Counted from the first letter of the stretch, positions 1 through 7,868 are shown. The stretch: DNA of 64,000 nucleotides from Candidatus Ruminimicrobiellum bubulum (GCA_017651625.1 JAGCCP010000039.1:38030-102029); one strand, 5' to 3'. Translations and numbers: made by a program. The notes: generated by a model not told the origin, from the sequence alone.

Positions 1-188
1 CTGATGATGGCATTGATCCTGAAAGCGGTTTGTATTGGGGTATCGGTGCAGGTACAACAATAAAGGAAAATTTTGTTTTGGAACTTCTTTATTCACAAAA
101 CAAGGCAGATATCAAACAAGGCCATTACACAGCTGACGGTAAATATACAACTTTACAATTGAAAGTCGGATACAAGTTTGTTTTCTAA
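1..188 (+). CDS. Outer-membrane beta-barrel protein, C-terminal fragment
   Basis: This is the 3' end of a gene that begins left of the window. The frame starting at base 3 is open for 61 codons to TAA at 186-188. The peptide alternates polar and hydrophobic residues in short strands (LYWGIGAGTTI, FVLELLYSQNK, YTTLQLKVGYKFVF) and ends in a terminal Phe. That ending is the usual C-terminal strand signature recognised by the BAM complex. It most resembles the last two or three strands of an OmpA/OmpW-like small porin domain. A terminator follows directly. The exact family cannot be decided from this fragment. Confidence 0.7.
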   Translation, partial: DDGIDPESGLYWGIGAGTTIKENFVLELLYSQNKADIKQGHYTADGKYTTLQLKVGYKFVF

Positions 189-202
189 TCAATATAAAAA
201 AC

Positions 203-246
203 AAAAAAAGCACAGGAAGATTTTTTCTTTCTGTGCTTTTTGTTTT
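203..246. terminator. Rho-independent terminator, probably bidirectional
   Basis: AAAAAGCACAG (205-215) pairs with CTGTGCTTTTT (231-241). Five further pairs (216-220 with 226-230, one of them G-T) extend the stem to a T loop. A T-rich run follows on the plus strand and an A-run precedes, so it can end the plus-strand barrel gene and possibly the minus-strand operon whose last gene stops at 432. Confidence 0.8.
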
Positions 247-274
247 TTATTTTAGCAAAGCGACTTCATCTTTT

Positions 275-405
275 GAATTACAACTTTGTATTTGGCTCAA
301 TCGAGTACCAATCGCTATCGCTTTTATTTTACGTACACTTCATTCGCCAAATACTTCGTTCTAATTCAAAATCTTAAAAGTCTTGAAATACCAAGAAGAA
401 GGAAA
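275..405. repeat. Palindromic intergenic repeat, family 1, copy 1
   Basis: This is a large imperfect inverted repeat. The left arm (about 275-308, GAATTACAAC...GAGTAC) matches the reverse complement of the right arm (about 333-367, GTACACTTC...TAATTC) with a few mismatches. The loop holds a smaller ATCGCTATCGC element. A related tail continues to about 405. A second copy lies at 17982-18110. No ORF explains it. It looks like a non-autonomous MITE- or REP-type element. Confidence 0.7.
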
Positions 406-431
406 ACAGTATTCCAAAATTACTAATTATC

Positions 432-1556
432 TTAAAGCGGTACCAAATGTGCATCCCAACCGCCAAGTTCGGCTTCGTTATATTTATAAATCGGAGTTTC
501 TTTATTTAACGGTTCGGTAATTATTTTTCTTGTAGCTTCTTCGGCATAAAAAGCTGCAGCAGCAACACCTACCCCGGCACAAACTTGCCCTACCACGGGA
601 ATATAACTTACGGCTTCTATTATGCTATAGAAAACTATTAGTTGGTTTGCTACCATAGGTGACAAAAGTGCTGCCACAATATAAGACAAACCTGTACTTG
701 TATCTTCCTTTTCGGGAAACATTGCACCTTTAGTATTGTACAAACCTGCCGTACCTAAACCGTACAGTATAGGCATATTAATATCAAAAATATTTTTAAA
801 CAGCGGATAAAACTCTTTTTTCGAAGGAGTTTTTATACCTACAGCCACCAACTTTTTATCGTAAAAATCTGTATCTTGAACATACCAAGACACATTGTCT
901 TTCATATATTGTCTCGGTATAACTATATGATAATGTCTTGAATTGGCATCAAAACAAAAGTTCATGGTTTTATAATAAGTTATACCTTTTGTGTTTCTTT
1001 TTATACCCAACCAAACTTTCGGATCTGTAATATTAAAATTCATAAAATTTGTTCCTTTGGCATATCTTGAAGGAACAACAAAAACTTTATAATCTTCGCT
1101 CGGTATTTTGTTCAATAACAGTGCAGACTGAACCATATAATTTGTAAGTAAAAGATCTTGAAACTGTTGTATTGAATTTACAAGTTTTTTCATTTTCAAT
1201 ACACCGCTATATCTTTCGTTTACGGCAACACCCGCCTTCGGACAATAATAGTCACTGAAGGGGCCCGGTATCATTGAACCGCCGACTTTATCTGTAGAAA
1301 AAGACGGAAACATCGCTATCACAGGATATGATGCAGTAGATAAAACGGTTGCCATTAAACTATTTGTCGAACCTAACAAATTTAATGTTCTTGCCTGCAA
1401 GTTTGCAACCGATATTACAGTATTATCAACATAATTTTGTAATATCATTTTATCTCTTAAAACTTTGGCAATATTTATCACCATTGCCCAACTTAATATA
1501 AGGATTATCGTCATTACAAGTGTATATGGTAATACTTGCCCTTTTCTATTGTTCAT
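432..1556 (-). CDS. TadG-like pilus-assembly or exported protein
   Basis: A 374-residue protein begins with a short basic stretch (MNNRKGQ) followed by one hydrophobic helix at about residues 7-30. This is the N-terminal arrangement of Tad/TadG-family pseudopilin-like proteins, which sit in the inner membrane with a long periplasmic domain. A second hydrophobic, Ala/Val-rich stretch lies about 50 residues from the C-terminus. The start at 1556 places the MNNRKGQ motif at the N-terminus and overlaps the upstream TadE-like stop by 11 bp; an upstream in-frame start at 1607 would add 17 less typical residues. It is the last gene of the gcvT-secretin-TadE run. No enzymatic motif is visible and the assignment rests on the N-terminal helix and the neighbours. 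Confidence 0.55.
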   Translation of the reverse strand: MNNRKGQVLPYTLVMTIILILSWAMVINIAKVLRDKMILQNYVDNTVISVANLQARTLNLLGSTNSLMATVLSTASYPVIAMFPSFSTDKVGGSMIPGPFSDYYCPKAGVAVNERYSGVLKMKKLVNSIQQFQDLLLTNYMVQSALLLNKIPSEDYKVFVVPSRYAKGTNFMNFNITDPKVWLGIKRNTKGITYYKTMNFCFDANSRHYHIVIPRQYMKDNVSWYVQDTDFYDKKLVAVGIKTPSKKEFYPLFKNIFDINMPILYGLGTAGLYNTKGAMFPEKEDTSTGLSYIVAALLSPMVANQLIVFYSIIEAVSYIPVVGQVCAGVGVAAAAFYAEEATRKIITEPLNKETPIYKYNEAELGGWDAHLVPL

Positions 1557-2040
1557 ATTTCGGAAACTCTCTTGCATCGGGATATGCTTTACCGTAAAAA
1601 TTCTCATCGGGAGATTTTACCATTCTTGCTCTTGCGGATTGTTCTCTGTAAAATAAAGAATCAAAAAATCTTCCGAACATTATTCTTGTATAGTAACCTA
1701 TTTTCACGTTATGTTTATGTATTTGTTTGTTACTGTGATCTGTAATTTTTTTACCTAAAATATCTTCATCCCAATGTGTAGTTTTATAATTAAATACACT
1801 GTTCGAACTTAACATATACGGTAAAAGAAACTTTGATACTGTTTCTTTTGCGGTATCGGCAATTTCTTTGTTTTTTGTTACAACTATTTTTCTTGTAGCT
1901 GAAAAAGCACTGTAATTTAAAAACATATCGTCCGTAACAATAATACAAACTTGTATTGCAGCAAACATTAAAACAGTTATTATACAAGCAACAATAAATC
2001 CTTCCATAAAAGATTGTCCTTTATTGTTAAAACAAAACAT
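1546..2040 (-). CDS. TadE-like pseudopilin protein
   Basis: The 164-residue product starts MFCFNNKGQSFMEG and continues into a hydrophobic helix (FIVACIITVLMFAAIQVCIIV). The GQ-x-x-(M/V)E motif just before the helix is the hallmark of TadE-like pseudopilins of tight-adherence systems. The remaining 120 residues are a polar periplasmic domain without recognised motifs. The start at 2040 is preferred because it places that motif at residues 8-13; an upstream ATG at 2091 would add 17 hydrophobic residues that overlap the preceding gene. It overlaps its neighbours on both sides, so translation is probably coupled. Confidence 0.6.
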   Translation of the reverse strand: MFCFNNKGQSFMEGFIVACIITVLMFAAIQVCIIVTDDMFLNYSAFSATRKIVVTKNKEIADTAKETVSKFLLPYMLSSNSVFNYKTTHWDEDILGKKITDHSNKQIHKHNVKIGYYTRIMFGRFFDSLFYREQSARARMVKSPDENFYGKAYPDAREFPKYEQ

Positions 2041-2206
2041 TTGATACTCCAACAATAAAAGAAACAAACTCAAACTTATGTTTCCATGCAAGTATAAAAA
2101 TTTTTACCATACCGTAACTTGCCGCAAACATAATAAGAGTAAACAAAACATACTCTACAGTAGCTTGACCTGATTTATTGTTTATGATGTTAAAGATTTT
2201 TTTCAT
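2027..2206 (-). CDS. Small Flp/TadE-like pilin-type protein (59 aa)
   Basis: A 59-codon ORF starts with ATG at 2206-2204, overlapping the TGA of the secretin gene (ATGA), and ends at 2027 inside the next gene. The N-terminus MKKIFNIINNKSGQATVEYV is followed by a hydrophobic helix of about 20 residues. The GQATVEY motif is typical of TadE-like proteins and close to the processing region of Flp pilins. The small size fits a Flp-type pilin subunit or a minor pseudopilin. No TadA ATPase, TadB/C platform or prepilin peptidase gene is visible in this window. ATGA coupling on one side and a 14-bp overlap on the other support it as a real gene. Confidence 0.6.
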   Translation of the reverse strand: MKKIFNIINNKSGQATVEYVLFTLIMFAASYGMVKIFILAWKHKFEFVSFIVGVSNVLF

Positions 2207-2934
2207 TGTTCTATGATTTTCGGAGTAACAAAAATTAAAACGTTAGTTTTGTTATCTTTCACTTTTGTATTTTTGAACAATGTCCCGAGTAACGGAATAT
2301 CCGAAAGTATCGGAATACCGGATGTTGTTTTATCTTTATAGTTTTCTATAAGGCCTGCAATAACTATTGTCTGTTGATTTTTTAGTATAACACTTGACCT
2401 TGCCTGCCTTTTGGCAATATTGGGAAAACCCTGAACGGCGTTTGCCCAATCGAGTCTTGAAAGTTCCGTTTCTATAACTAAATCTATTTTGTTATCTTCT
2501 AAAATTTTCGGTAAAATTTCCATAATAATGCCATACTCTTTCCATTCAACATTACCGCCGGAAACCCCGGATATCGCTATAGGAAATTCCCCGCCTACCA
2601 AGAACCTTGCTTTTGTTCCGGACTTTGTCATAAGTTTAGGATTAGACAATACTTGTGCCGAACCGCTTTCTTGCAAAAGTTTTAATTTTGCACTTAACGG
2701 AGTGTACCTTACCCAATCGTTAAATTCTACAAGTGAAGGATAAACCGTGTTACCTTCACCATTAGTAACAAAGAGTTCACCGGTAGATATTTCGTCTACC
2801 CATTTTATTCCATATTCTTTAGCTTTATTGTTATTGATTTCCGTTATTTCTATGGATATTTCTACCAACTGTTCCGCAAACAAAGATGTAATACAAAAAA
2901 GTAAAATTATTACACTAAAACAAAACTTCTTCAT
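2203..2934 (-). CDS. Stand-alone secretin domain protein
   Basis: The 243-residue protein has a Sec signal peptide (residues 1-20, ending LFAEQ) and then only the C-terminal secretin domain. The typical opening VEISIEITEINNN, an LSNPKLMTKSG stretch and the terminal secretin pattern (TIVIAGLIE, GIPILSDIPLLGTLFK, NVLIFVTPKII) are all present. Secretins form outer-membrane gated pores in type II/IV secretion and Tad systems. The N0/N1 periplasmic domains found in ordinary secretins of over 400 residues are absent. The gene starts immediately after the gcvT stop (TAA then ATG) and its TGA overlaps the following pilin-type gene. It could be a genuine minimal secretin or the remains of a longer one; the signal peptide and full domain argue for a functional gene. 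Confidence 0.75.
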   Translation of the reverse strand: MKKFCFSVIILLFCITSLFAEQLVEISIEITEINNNKAKEYGIKWVDEISTGELFVTNGEGNTVYPSLVEFNDWVRYTPLSAKLKLLQESGSAQVLSNPKLMTKSGTKARFLVGGEFPIAISGVSGGNVEWKEYGIIMEILPKILEDNKIDLVIETELSRLDWANAVQGFPNIAKRQARSSVILKNQQTIVIAGLIENYKDKTTSGIPILSDIPLLGTLFKNTKVKDNKTNVLIFVTPKIIEQ

Positions 2935-4008
2935 TTACTTTTTTGCTCTCTTATAAAACGGTTTGGGAACGATTGTTATGTTTCTTAAATTGTTATGAAC
3001 TTTTACTTGTACAGGCGAACTGTCATCAACTGAAATATCTATCATTGCCATACCGATAGCTTTTTTAAATGTAGGTGAAAATGTTCCGCTTGTAACATAA
3101 CCGATTTTTTTGTCGTTTAAATAAACTTCATCATGTGCTCTTGCTATACCGCCCTGACAAATAAAAGCAACTAATTTTTTTGAAGGAGCATCTTTTATTT
3201 TTTCTATTTCGGATTTTCCTATAAAATCTTTATTCCAAAATACTGTTTTTATAAATCCCGCATCTATAGGATTAATTTCTTCTGATATTTCGTGACCGTG
3301 TAACGGCATACAAGCTTCAAGTCTTAATGTATCTCTGCAACCGAGTCCGCATGGTTTTGCACCGAGTTCTACAAGTTTAGACCAAACATATTCGGCACAA
3401 TTGTTGGAAATAAGAATTTCAACACCGTCTTCACCTGTATAACCGGTTCTTGCTATTTTTGAAAAGTTTGCTTGTTGACCTTTAAATGTTATATCTTTCG
3501 CAGTAAAATATTTCATTGAAGAAATTTCTCCGTCAACTATTTGAGAAACTATTTCTACCGCTTTCGGGCCTTGAACGGCCATCATTGAAATTTCTTTACT
3601 TATATTTTTTATCTCTACATTATCTAATTTATTTTCGTTTAACCATGCAAAATCTTTATCTAAGTTTCCTGCATTTACCACCATCATATAATAATTTTCA
3701 AATTTGTAAACGATAATGTCGTCTTTTATTCCGCCCTGCTTATTTAAAAGCATGGAATATCTTGCTTTATATAAAGGCAAGTTAGACATATCCGATATTG
3801 TTACATAATCTAAAAATTTTCCTGCATTTTCACCCGAAATAATAAATGTTCCCATGTGAGATGTATCAAATATACCTACGGAATTTCTAACCGCATTATG
3901 TTCTTCTATAATAGAAGTATATTGAACCGGCATATCCCATCCGCCGAATTCGGTAAATTTTGCACCTGCTTTTTGGTGCATAGAATGTAAGAAAGTTTCT
4001 TTTAACAT
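2935..4008 (-). CDS. gcvT: Aminomethyltransferase (glycine cleavage T-protein)
   Basis: GcvT takes the aminomethyl group from lipoylated GcvH, releases ammonia and transfers the C1 unit to tetrahydrofolate. The 357-residue length matches the family (about 360). The N-terminus (HSMHQKAGAKFTEFGGWDMP), the GCRDTLRLEACMPLHGHE block at about residues 220-237 (folate-site region) and the C-terminal barrel (GYVTSGTFSPT) are all typical. A GGGGAC ribosome site lies about 6 bases before the ATG. The lipoamide dehydrogenase gene, which can serve as L-protein, lies just upstream, but gcvH and gcvP are not in the window. The directly abutting secretin gene makes an unusual metabolic plus pilus-type transcription unit. 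Confidence 0.93.
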   Translation of the reverse strand: MLKETFLHSMHQKAGAKFTEFGGWDMPVQYTSIIEEHNAVRNSVGIFDTSHMGTFIISGENAGKFLDYVTISDMSNLPLYKARYSMLLNKQGGIKDDIIVYKFENYYMMVVNAGNLDKDFAWLNENKLDNVEIKNISKEISMMAVQGPKAVEIVSQIVDGEISSMKYFTAKDITFKGQQANFSKIARTGYTGEDGVEILISNNCAEYVWSKLVELGAKPCGLGCRDTLRLEACMPLHGHEISEEINPIDAGFIKTVFWNKDFIGKSEIEKIKDAPSKKLVAFICQGGIARAHDEVYLNDKKIGYVTSGTFSPTFKKAIGMAMIDISVDDSSPVQVKVHNNLRNITIVPKPFYKRAKK

Positions 4009-4045
4009 ACTGTCCCCTTTTATATAAAAATTACTTCGTATTTTT

Positions 4046-4187
4046 TGAAGAATAGAAGATTAGAAGAATAGAAGAATGGATGAAAAGTTGTATTTTTTGC
4101 TTTGCAAAAAATTTATTTATTATCAGAAATCGCATAGCGATTTTTACAGCTTTGCTTCCAATCTTCAAATCCTCCAATCTTCCAATT
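4046..4187. repeat. GAAGAT-type palindromic intergenic element, copy 1
   Basis: A purine-rich tract of GAAGAATAGAAGATTAGAAG type (4047-4080) is mirrored by a pyrimidine-rich tract (CTTCCAATCTTC... 4155-4187). Between them are two short hairpins with 3-nt loops (4093-4111 and 4127-4143). The same arrangement occurs at 14941-15065 and 41228-41356. It ends just downstream of the lpdA stop codon. Confidence 0.65.
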
Positions 4188-4191
4188 GCCT

Positions 4192-5478
4192 TCAGCAATT
4201 TCTTGTTGCTTCAAAAATCAGTTCTGAAAGGCCCGGATGAAAAAACATATCTTTCGATAAATCCGTAACTTTCATATCAGATTTTATTATCATTGTTGCG
4301 GACTCTATAAGTTCGTCCGCATTTACACCTATTATCCAAACACCTATAACCTTTTTGGAAACATTATCTATTGCAACTTTTATCCAACCTGTTCTTTGTC
4401 CTTCAATTTGTGCTCTTGCATTTGAAATAAAAGTCGATTTACCGAAAGCAACATCTTTATAACTGTCATAATCAACAGCTTTCACAGATGCTACCGGCGG
4501 AAACGAAAAAACGACTTTCGGTACAGGATTTTTTGATTGTAAATTTTCGGCAACATTTATTGCATCTTGTTCGGCGGTATATGCTAAAAATCCTTTAGCG
4601 ATAATATCGCCTATTGCAAAAATGTTATCCACATTTGTTGCATAATTTTGTGTTGATACAAATTTTCTTTTATCTAAACTTAAACCTATATTTTCAGGTT
4701 TTAGTTCATCGGCATTAGACTTTCTTCCCGCAACAATCAATATTTTTTCAAAACTGTCTTTATCTTTTAAAGTATCGGTACAACCTGCTTCAACTTTTAT
4801 ACCTTGTCTTGCCAACACTTTTGAAAGTTCTTGTGCCAAATCACTGTCTTCACTGGGCAAAATCTGTGGACAAATTTCTCTTAAAGTAACTTTGCAGCCG
4901 AAACTTGCAAATATGGAACTTAACTCTATACCGATAGCTCCCGCACCTATAACAAGCATTGTCTTAGGAACTTCCGTTAAGTTTAAAACATCAGTTGAAT
5001 CGATATATTTTTTGTGATCGTATTCCACATTTGGAATGGATTTGCTTTCCGAACCTGTAGCAATAATTATTTTGTCTGCAAATATACTAATTTCTTCGGT
5101 TTCGGTTTTTATATTAAGTTCGTTTTTATTTTTAAAACTTGCAGTTCCTTTTATAACATCAACTTTGTTTGCAGCAAGTAATCTCGATACACCTTTAACC
5201 AAATTTTCCACTAACCTGTTTTTCTTGTTTATTATTTCTTGAAAGTTTACAGGTTCTAAAACAGATTTTAAACCATACTCGTAAGATTTCGATATCGTTT
5301 GTTTTACCGACGCCGCCTGCCACAAAAATTTTGTGGGAATACAACCTCTGTTTAAACAAGTACCGCCTAAATTATCTTTTTCGATTATTACAACCTTTTT
5401 ACCTTGTTTAGCAAAATTTATTGCACAATTGTAACCGGCGGGACCTGCACCTATAACTGCTATATCGTATTTTTCCAT
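4192..5478 (-). CDS. lpdA: Dihydrolipoyl dehydrogenase
   Basis: This flavoprotein disulfide reductase reoxidises dihydrolipoamide with NAD+. It serves 2-oxoacid dehydrogenases or the glycine cleavage system. The FAD-binding GAGPAG is at residues 10-15, the redox disulfide CLNRGC at 41-46, a second nucleotide-binding GAGAIG near 180, and the C-terminal HPGLSE (His414, Glu419) supplies the catalytic dyad. At 428 residues it is about 30-40 shorter than usual. The shortfall appears to lie at about residues 215-245, where the expected beta-hairpin before VAGRKSN is abbreviated. The short tail ends beside a palindromic repeat. Mercuric or glutathione reductase is less likely because HPxLSE and the overall layout fit Lpd. 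Confidence 0.88.
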   Translation of the reverse strand: MEKYDIAVIGAGPAGYNCAINFAKQGKKVVIIEKDNLGGTCLNRGCIPTKFLWQAASVKQTISKSYEYGLKSVLEPVNFQEIINKKNRLVENLVKGVSRLLAANKVDVIKGTASFKNKNELNIKTETEEISIFADKIIIATGSESKSIPNVEYDHKKYIDSTDVLNLTEVPKTMLVIGAGAIGIELSSIFASFGCKVTLREICPQILPSEDSDLAQELSKVLARQGIKVEAGCTDTLKDKDSFEKILIVAGRKSNADELKPENIGLSLDKRKFVSTQNYATNVDNIFAIGDIIAKGFLAYTAEQDAINVAENLQSKNPVPKVVFSFPPVASVKAVDYDSYKDVAFGKSTFISNARAQIEGQRTGWIKVAIDNVSKKVIGVWIIGVNADELIESATMIIKSDMKVTDLSKDMFFHPGLSELIFEATRNC

Positions 5479-5554
5479 GATTAAATTCCAATTAATAAAA
5501 TTAACAGGTAAATATTTTACTAAATTATGAAAGATTTATATATAGATAAACCGA

Positions 5555-6484
5555 TTAACTTTTTTGAGGAAGATTCAACAACTCTCCGAACTTATAATCC
5601 CATTCGAAAGGATTAAAAGGAACTGTTCCGCTAAACGGTGTAAAAGTTAATTCACCTACATAAACATTATTACTACTGTCTTCATACAAATCAACTCTGA
5701 CAAAAGGGAACGGTTGTGCCAATTTTTCCGCAATACTAATCATTTCTTCATAATTATTCACTTCTAACTTTATATCTTTATTGATAACCGCATTTGCATA
5801 TGTAAAAGGTTGTAAATTTAAATTTCTGTCATAAAAATTAAAATTTCTTTTTCTGTCACGTATTGCGGTTGTCATCAAATATTTACATTTACCGTTAAAA
5901 CAAAAAAATTTATAATTCTGCACAAATTTTCCGTTTTTTCCCAAAAGAAATTTTTCACAAATAATCTTCGGTTTTATATCCTTGTATTGCCACTCAAAAT
6001 GTGCATAATAGAAATTCATTTTCGGTTTAACCCATTTTGTAAGTTTTGTTATTGCATCATTTACATCAAATGTCGACTTATCTATACATGCAACATTTTG
6101 TCTGCATCCCCAATTTGTTTTTATTATAAATTGGTTCGGTAACTTATCAAACTCTATTTCATTGGGTTTATTATAAACACCTAAACACGGAACTAAATAT
6201 TTTTCACCTGCAATATCTTTTATATATTCTCTTGCAGCAACCTTATCTGTACATTTTGTCATCAACGGATCACGATAATAAAATTTCAACCATTGAATTT
6301 TTTCGTTAAAAGTTTTTGGATTGTCTAAATTTAATTTGCAACCTAATTCATGTTTGAATTGAACTTCCAAAGCATAGCGAACATCTTCTTCGGTTAATTT
6401 TTTAAATTTTTCGGAATCAATTATTTTATACTTAAAATTTAACTTATATTTTAAGTTTTCCCATTTTTTTTTAATTATATTCAT
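5555..6484 (-). CDS. TupA-like ATP-grasp protein
   Basis: The 309-residue protein matches the TupA-like ATP-grasp family. It shows an N-terminal FNEKIQWLKFYYRD motif, a central FIIKTNWGCRQN ATP-grasp-like strand, and a C-terminal VRVDLYEDSSNNVYVGELTF followed by PFNPFEWD. The family is usually linked to cell-surface polysaccharide, including teichuronopeptide, synthesis, but as an ATP-grasp fold it could ligate carboxylates to amines. The start at 6484 is chosen because TAATG links it to the radical SAM stop and GGAAAG lies 7 bases upstream; an ATG at 6502 is the alternative. Being third in the peptide-radical SAM operon suggests a role in modifying, or attaching something to, the Cys-rich peptide. 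That role is inference. Confidence 0.75.
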   Translation of the reverse strand: MNIIKKKWENLKYKLNFKYKIIDSEKFKKLTEEDVRYALEVQFKHELGCKLNLDNPKTFNEKIQWLKFYYRDPLMTKCTDKVAAREYIKDIAGEKYLVPCLGVYNKPNEIEFDKLPNQFIIKTNWGCRQNVACIDKSTFDVNDAITKLTKWVKPKMNFYYAHFEWQYKDIKPKIICEKFLLGKNGKFVQNYKFFCFNGKCKYLMTTAIRDRKRNFNFYDRNLNLQPFTYANAVINKDIKLEVNNYEEMISIAEKLAQPFPFVRVDLYEDSSNNVYVGELTFTPFSGTVPFNPFEWDYKFGELLNLPQKS

Positions 6485-7506
6485 TAGATTTCTTTCCAAC
6501 ATTGCGGATCGGCCGCATAAAAATTATGAGTTTTACCGTGAGCCACGGCAGGACATCCCCTGCAAAAGCCTAACAATTCACATTTGGAACATTTTTCAAA
6601 TTTGTCGTAATCTCTGTATTGTTCCATTTCGTTTAACCAAACATCCGATATTTTGTTTTCAAACACGTTTCCTACTTTACCGTCAAATCTTCTGCAAGCA
6701 AGCAAATCTCCGTTCGAACAAATAGTCATATGAGCATTACCGCAATTACAACCGTCATATATAATTCCTTTTTCTGCCCACTCGGGAATTTTAAAAAGGC
6801 CTTTTTCATAAAGATATAACGTCCATAAATGGTCTTTATATGCAAAATAAGTATTTCTGCCTTTGTATTGTTGATACTTGTTATAACATTTATCCAAAAG
6901 TTCTTTATATTCCAACGGTTTTATGTTTGTATCTTTTTGTAAACTCGTAGGACAATATCTTGCAAAACCGAAAATGTCCACTTCATGTTCCACAACGGTA
7001 TCTATAATGTCCGGAACTTCTTTAACATTTTTATCTGAAACGGTTGTCATAATAACAGACTCTATTCCCGCATCTTTTATGCATTTTATTTTTTCTAAAG
7101 TAATATCGAAAGAGCCGGGCTTTCTGAACCAATCGTGAGTTTGTTTCATACCGTCTATAGACATTTGATAACTTTCACAGCCGTAACTTTTCAACTTTTT
7201 ACAAACTTTGGTATCTATATGAAAAGGATTACCCAAAATTGAAAATTCTATATTGTGTTTTTTCAATATTTCAAGCAAGTTCCAAAAATCTTTGTTAAGA
7301 ATCGGGTCTCCGCCGGTCAATACAAAACGGGGTTGTCTATTGAATTTCGAACAAAATTCAATACAGTTATCAACAACTTTTTTCATTTGTTCCAACTGCA
7401 TCGAAGCTATAGGTTTTGTTACATTTTCCGAGAATATATAACAATGTTTACATCTTTGATCACATTCGTCTGTTATGTGCCACTGAAAAGAAAAAATTTG
7501 TTTCAT
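6484..7506 (-). CDS. Radical SAM/SPASM peptide-maturase-like enzyme
   Basis: The 340-residue protein has the radical SAM cluster motif CDQRCKHC (C15, C19, C22), the GGDP motif at about residue 66, and a C-terminal SPASM region. The SPASM pattern is a Cys before RRFDGKVGN followed by CSKCELLGFCRGC and a final PQCW, enough for auxiliary Fe-S clusters. SPASM enzymes commonly modify ribosomal peptides by thioether, C-C or epimerisation chemistry. The gene lies 72 bp downstream of the Cys-rich small ORF. Its ATG overlaps the stop of a six-codon mini-ORF that has a strong ribosome site. A non-RiPP SPASM role, such as activating another enzyme, cannot be excluded, but the neighbouring peptide is the obvious substrate candidate. 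Confidence 0.85.
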   Translation of the reverse strand: MKQIFSFQWHITDECDQRCKHCYIFSENVTKPIASMQLEQMKKVVDNCIEFCSKFNRQPRFVLTGGDPILNKDFWNLLEILKKHNIEFSILGNPFHIDTKVCKKLKSYGCESYQMSIDGMKQTHDWFRKPGSFDITLEKIKCIKDAGIESVIMTTVSDKNVKEVPDIIDTVVEHEVDIFGFARYCPTSLQKDTNIKPLEYKELLDKCYNKYQQYKGRNTYFAYKDHLWTLYLYEKGLFKIPEWAEKGIIYDGCNCGNAHMTICSNGDLLACRRFDGKVGNVFENKISDVWLNEMEQYRDYDKFEKCSKCELLGFCRGCPAVAHGKTHNFYAADPQCWKEI

Positions 7507-7560
7507 ATATTTTTCCTATGCATAAAAAAAGACCTCCTTCTTCATAAAAAAAGAGATCTT
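7503..7560 (-). promoter_or_regulatory. Intercistronic hairpin and coupled six-codon mini-ORF before the radical SAM gene
   Basis: On the minus strand an AAAAAG/CTTTTT stem with an ATCT loop (about 7562-7546) is followed by a T-run, resembling a weak terminator or attenuator. Downstream, AAGGAGGT precedes ATG at 7523 by about 7 bases and opens a mini-ORF encoding MHRKNI. Its TGA (7505-7503) overlaps the radical SAM ATG (7506-7504). The layout would allow much more precursor than enzyme, with enzyme translation coupled to the mini-ORF. Function is inferred from sequence only. Confidence 0.4.
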
Positions 7561-7578
7561 TTTCTATTATATTTACAA

Positions 7579-7824
7579 TTATTTGCAAGGTGAACAACCT
7601 GTTTTTTTACGTTTTTGCGCAGGCATACAAGATGAACAACCGTAACCGGTTGTCTTCTTTATATTAATATTATAAGAGCCGCAGCCTGATGCCTTTGCAA
7701 TAGAACCGCAGCCTGTCGGTCTCTTAGCAACTTGGCAAGAACTGCAACCGCAACCGGTTGTTTTCTTTAAACTTATTTTTTTCTGTATTCCTTCATTCCA
7801 ATCATATAAATTACTTAAAGACAT
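7579..7824 (-). CDS. Cysteine-rich TGCG-repeat peptide, putative RiPP precursor
   Basis: An 81-residue peptide has a polar leader-like N-terminus (MSLSNLYDWNEGIQKK) and a core with nine Cys in Gly-Cys contexts. These are TGCGCSSC, TGCGS, SGCGS, TGYGCSSC and TGCSPC. The core shows an internal duplication: KKTTGCGCSSC and KKTTGYGCSSC each open a half, and basic linkers separate the motifs. It has no signal peptide or hydrophobic segment. The start at 7824 is favoured because GGAGGT (7836-7831) lies 6 bases before it; the ATG at 7830 directly abuts that site. It resembles in style the Cys-rich peptides paired with radical SAM/SPASM enzymes, such as ACGX-repeat peptides, though the repeat here is mainly (T/S)GCG. 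Metal binding or a small structural protein are alternatives. Confidence 0.75.
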   Translation of the reverse strand: MSLSNLYDWNEGIQKKISLKKTTGCGCSSCQVAKRPTGCGSIAKASGCGSYNINIKKTTGYGCSSCMPAQKRKKTGCSPCK

Positions 7825-7868
7825 TTCCATACCTCCGAATTAGTATTGAAACAAACCGGTACTATATT

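Noticed and set aside
255..405. Repeat as a decayed protein gene
   Set aside because: All frames are broken by stops in both copies and the symmetry is that of a hairpin.
2203..2934. Secretin gene as a decayed pseudogene
   Set aside because: It has an intact signal peptide, a full secretin domain and coupled neighbours; a short functional form is simpler.
5555..6484. ATP-grasp protein as a graspetide (microviridin-type) ligase
   Set aside because: Its motifs follow the TupA-like family, and the peptide lacks the Thr/Ser-Glu/Asp pattern of graspetide cores.
7515..7544. Second mini-ORF (MKKEVFFYA) upstream of the radical SAM gene
   Set aside because: It lacks a ribosome site and ends before the mini-ORF at 7523 could be coupled; probably chance.
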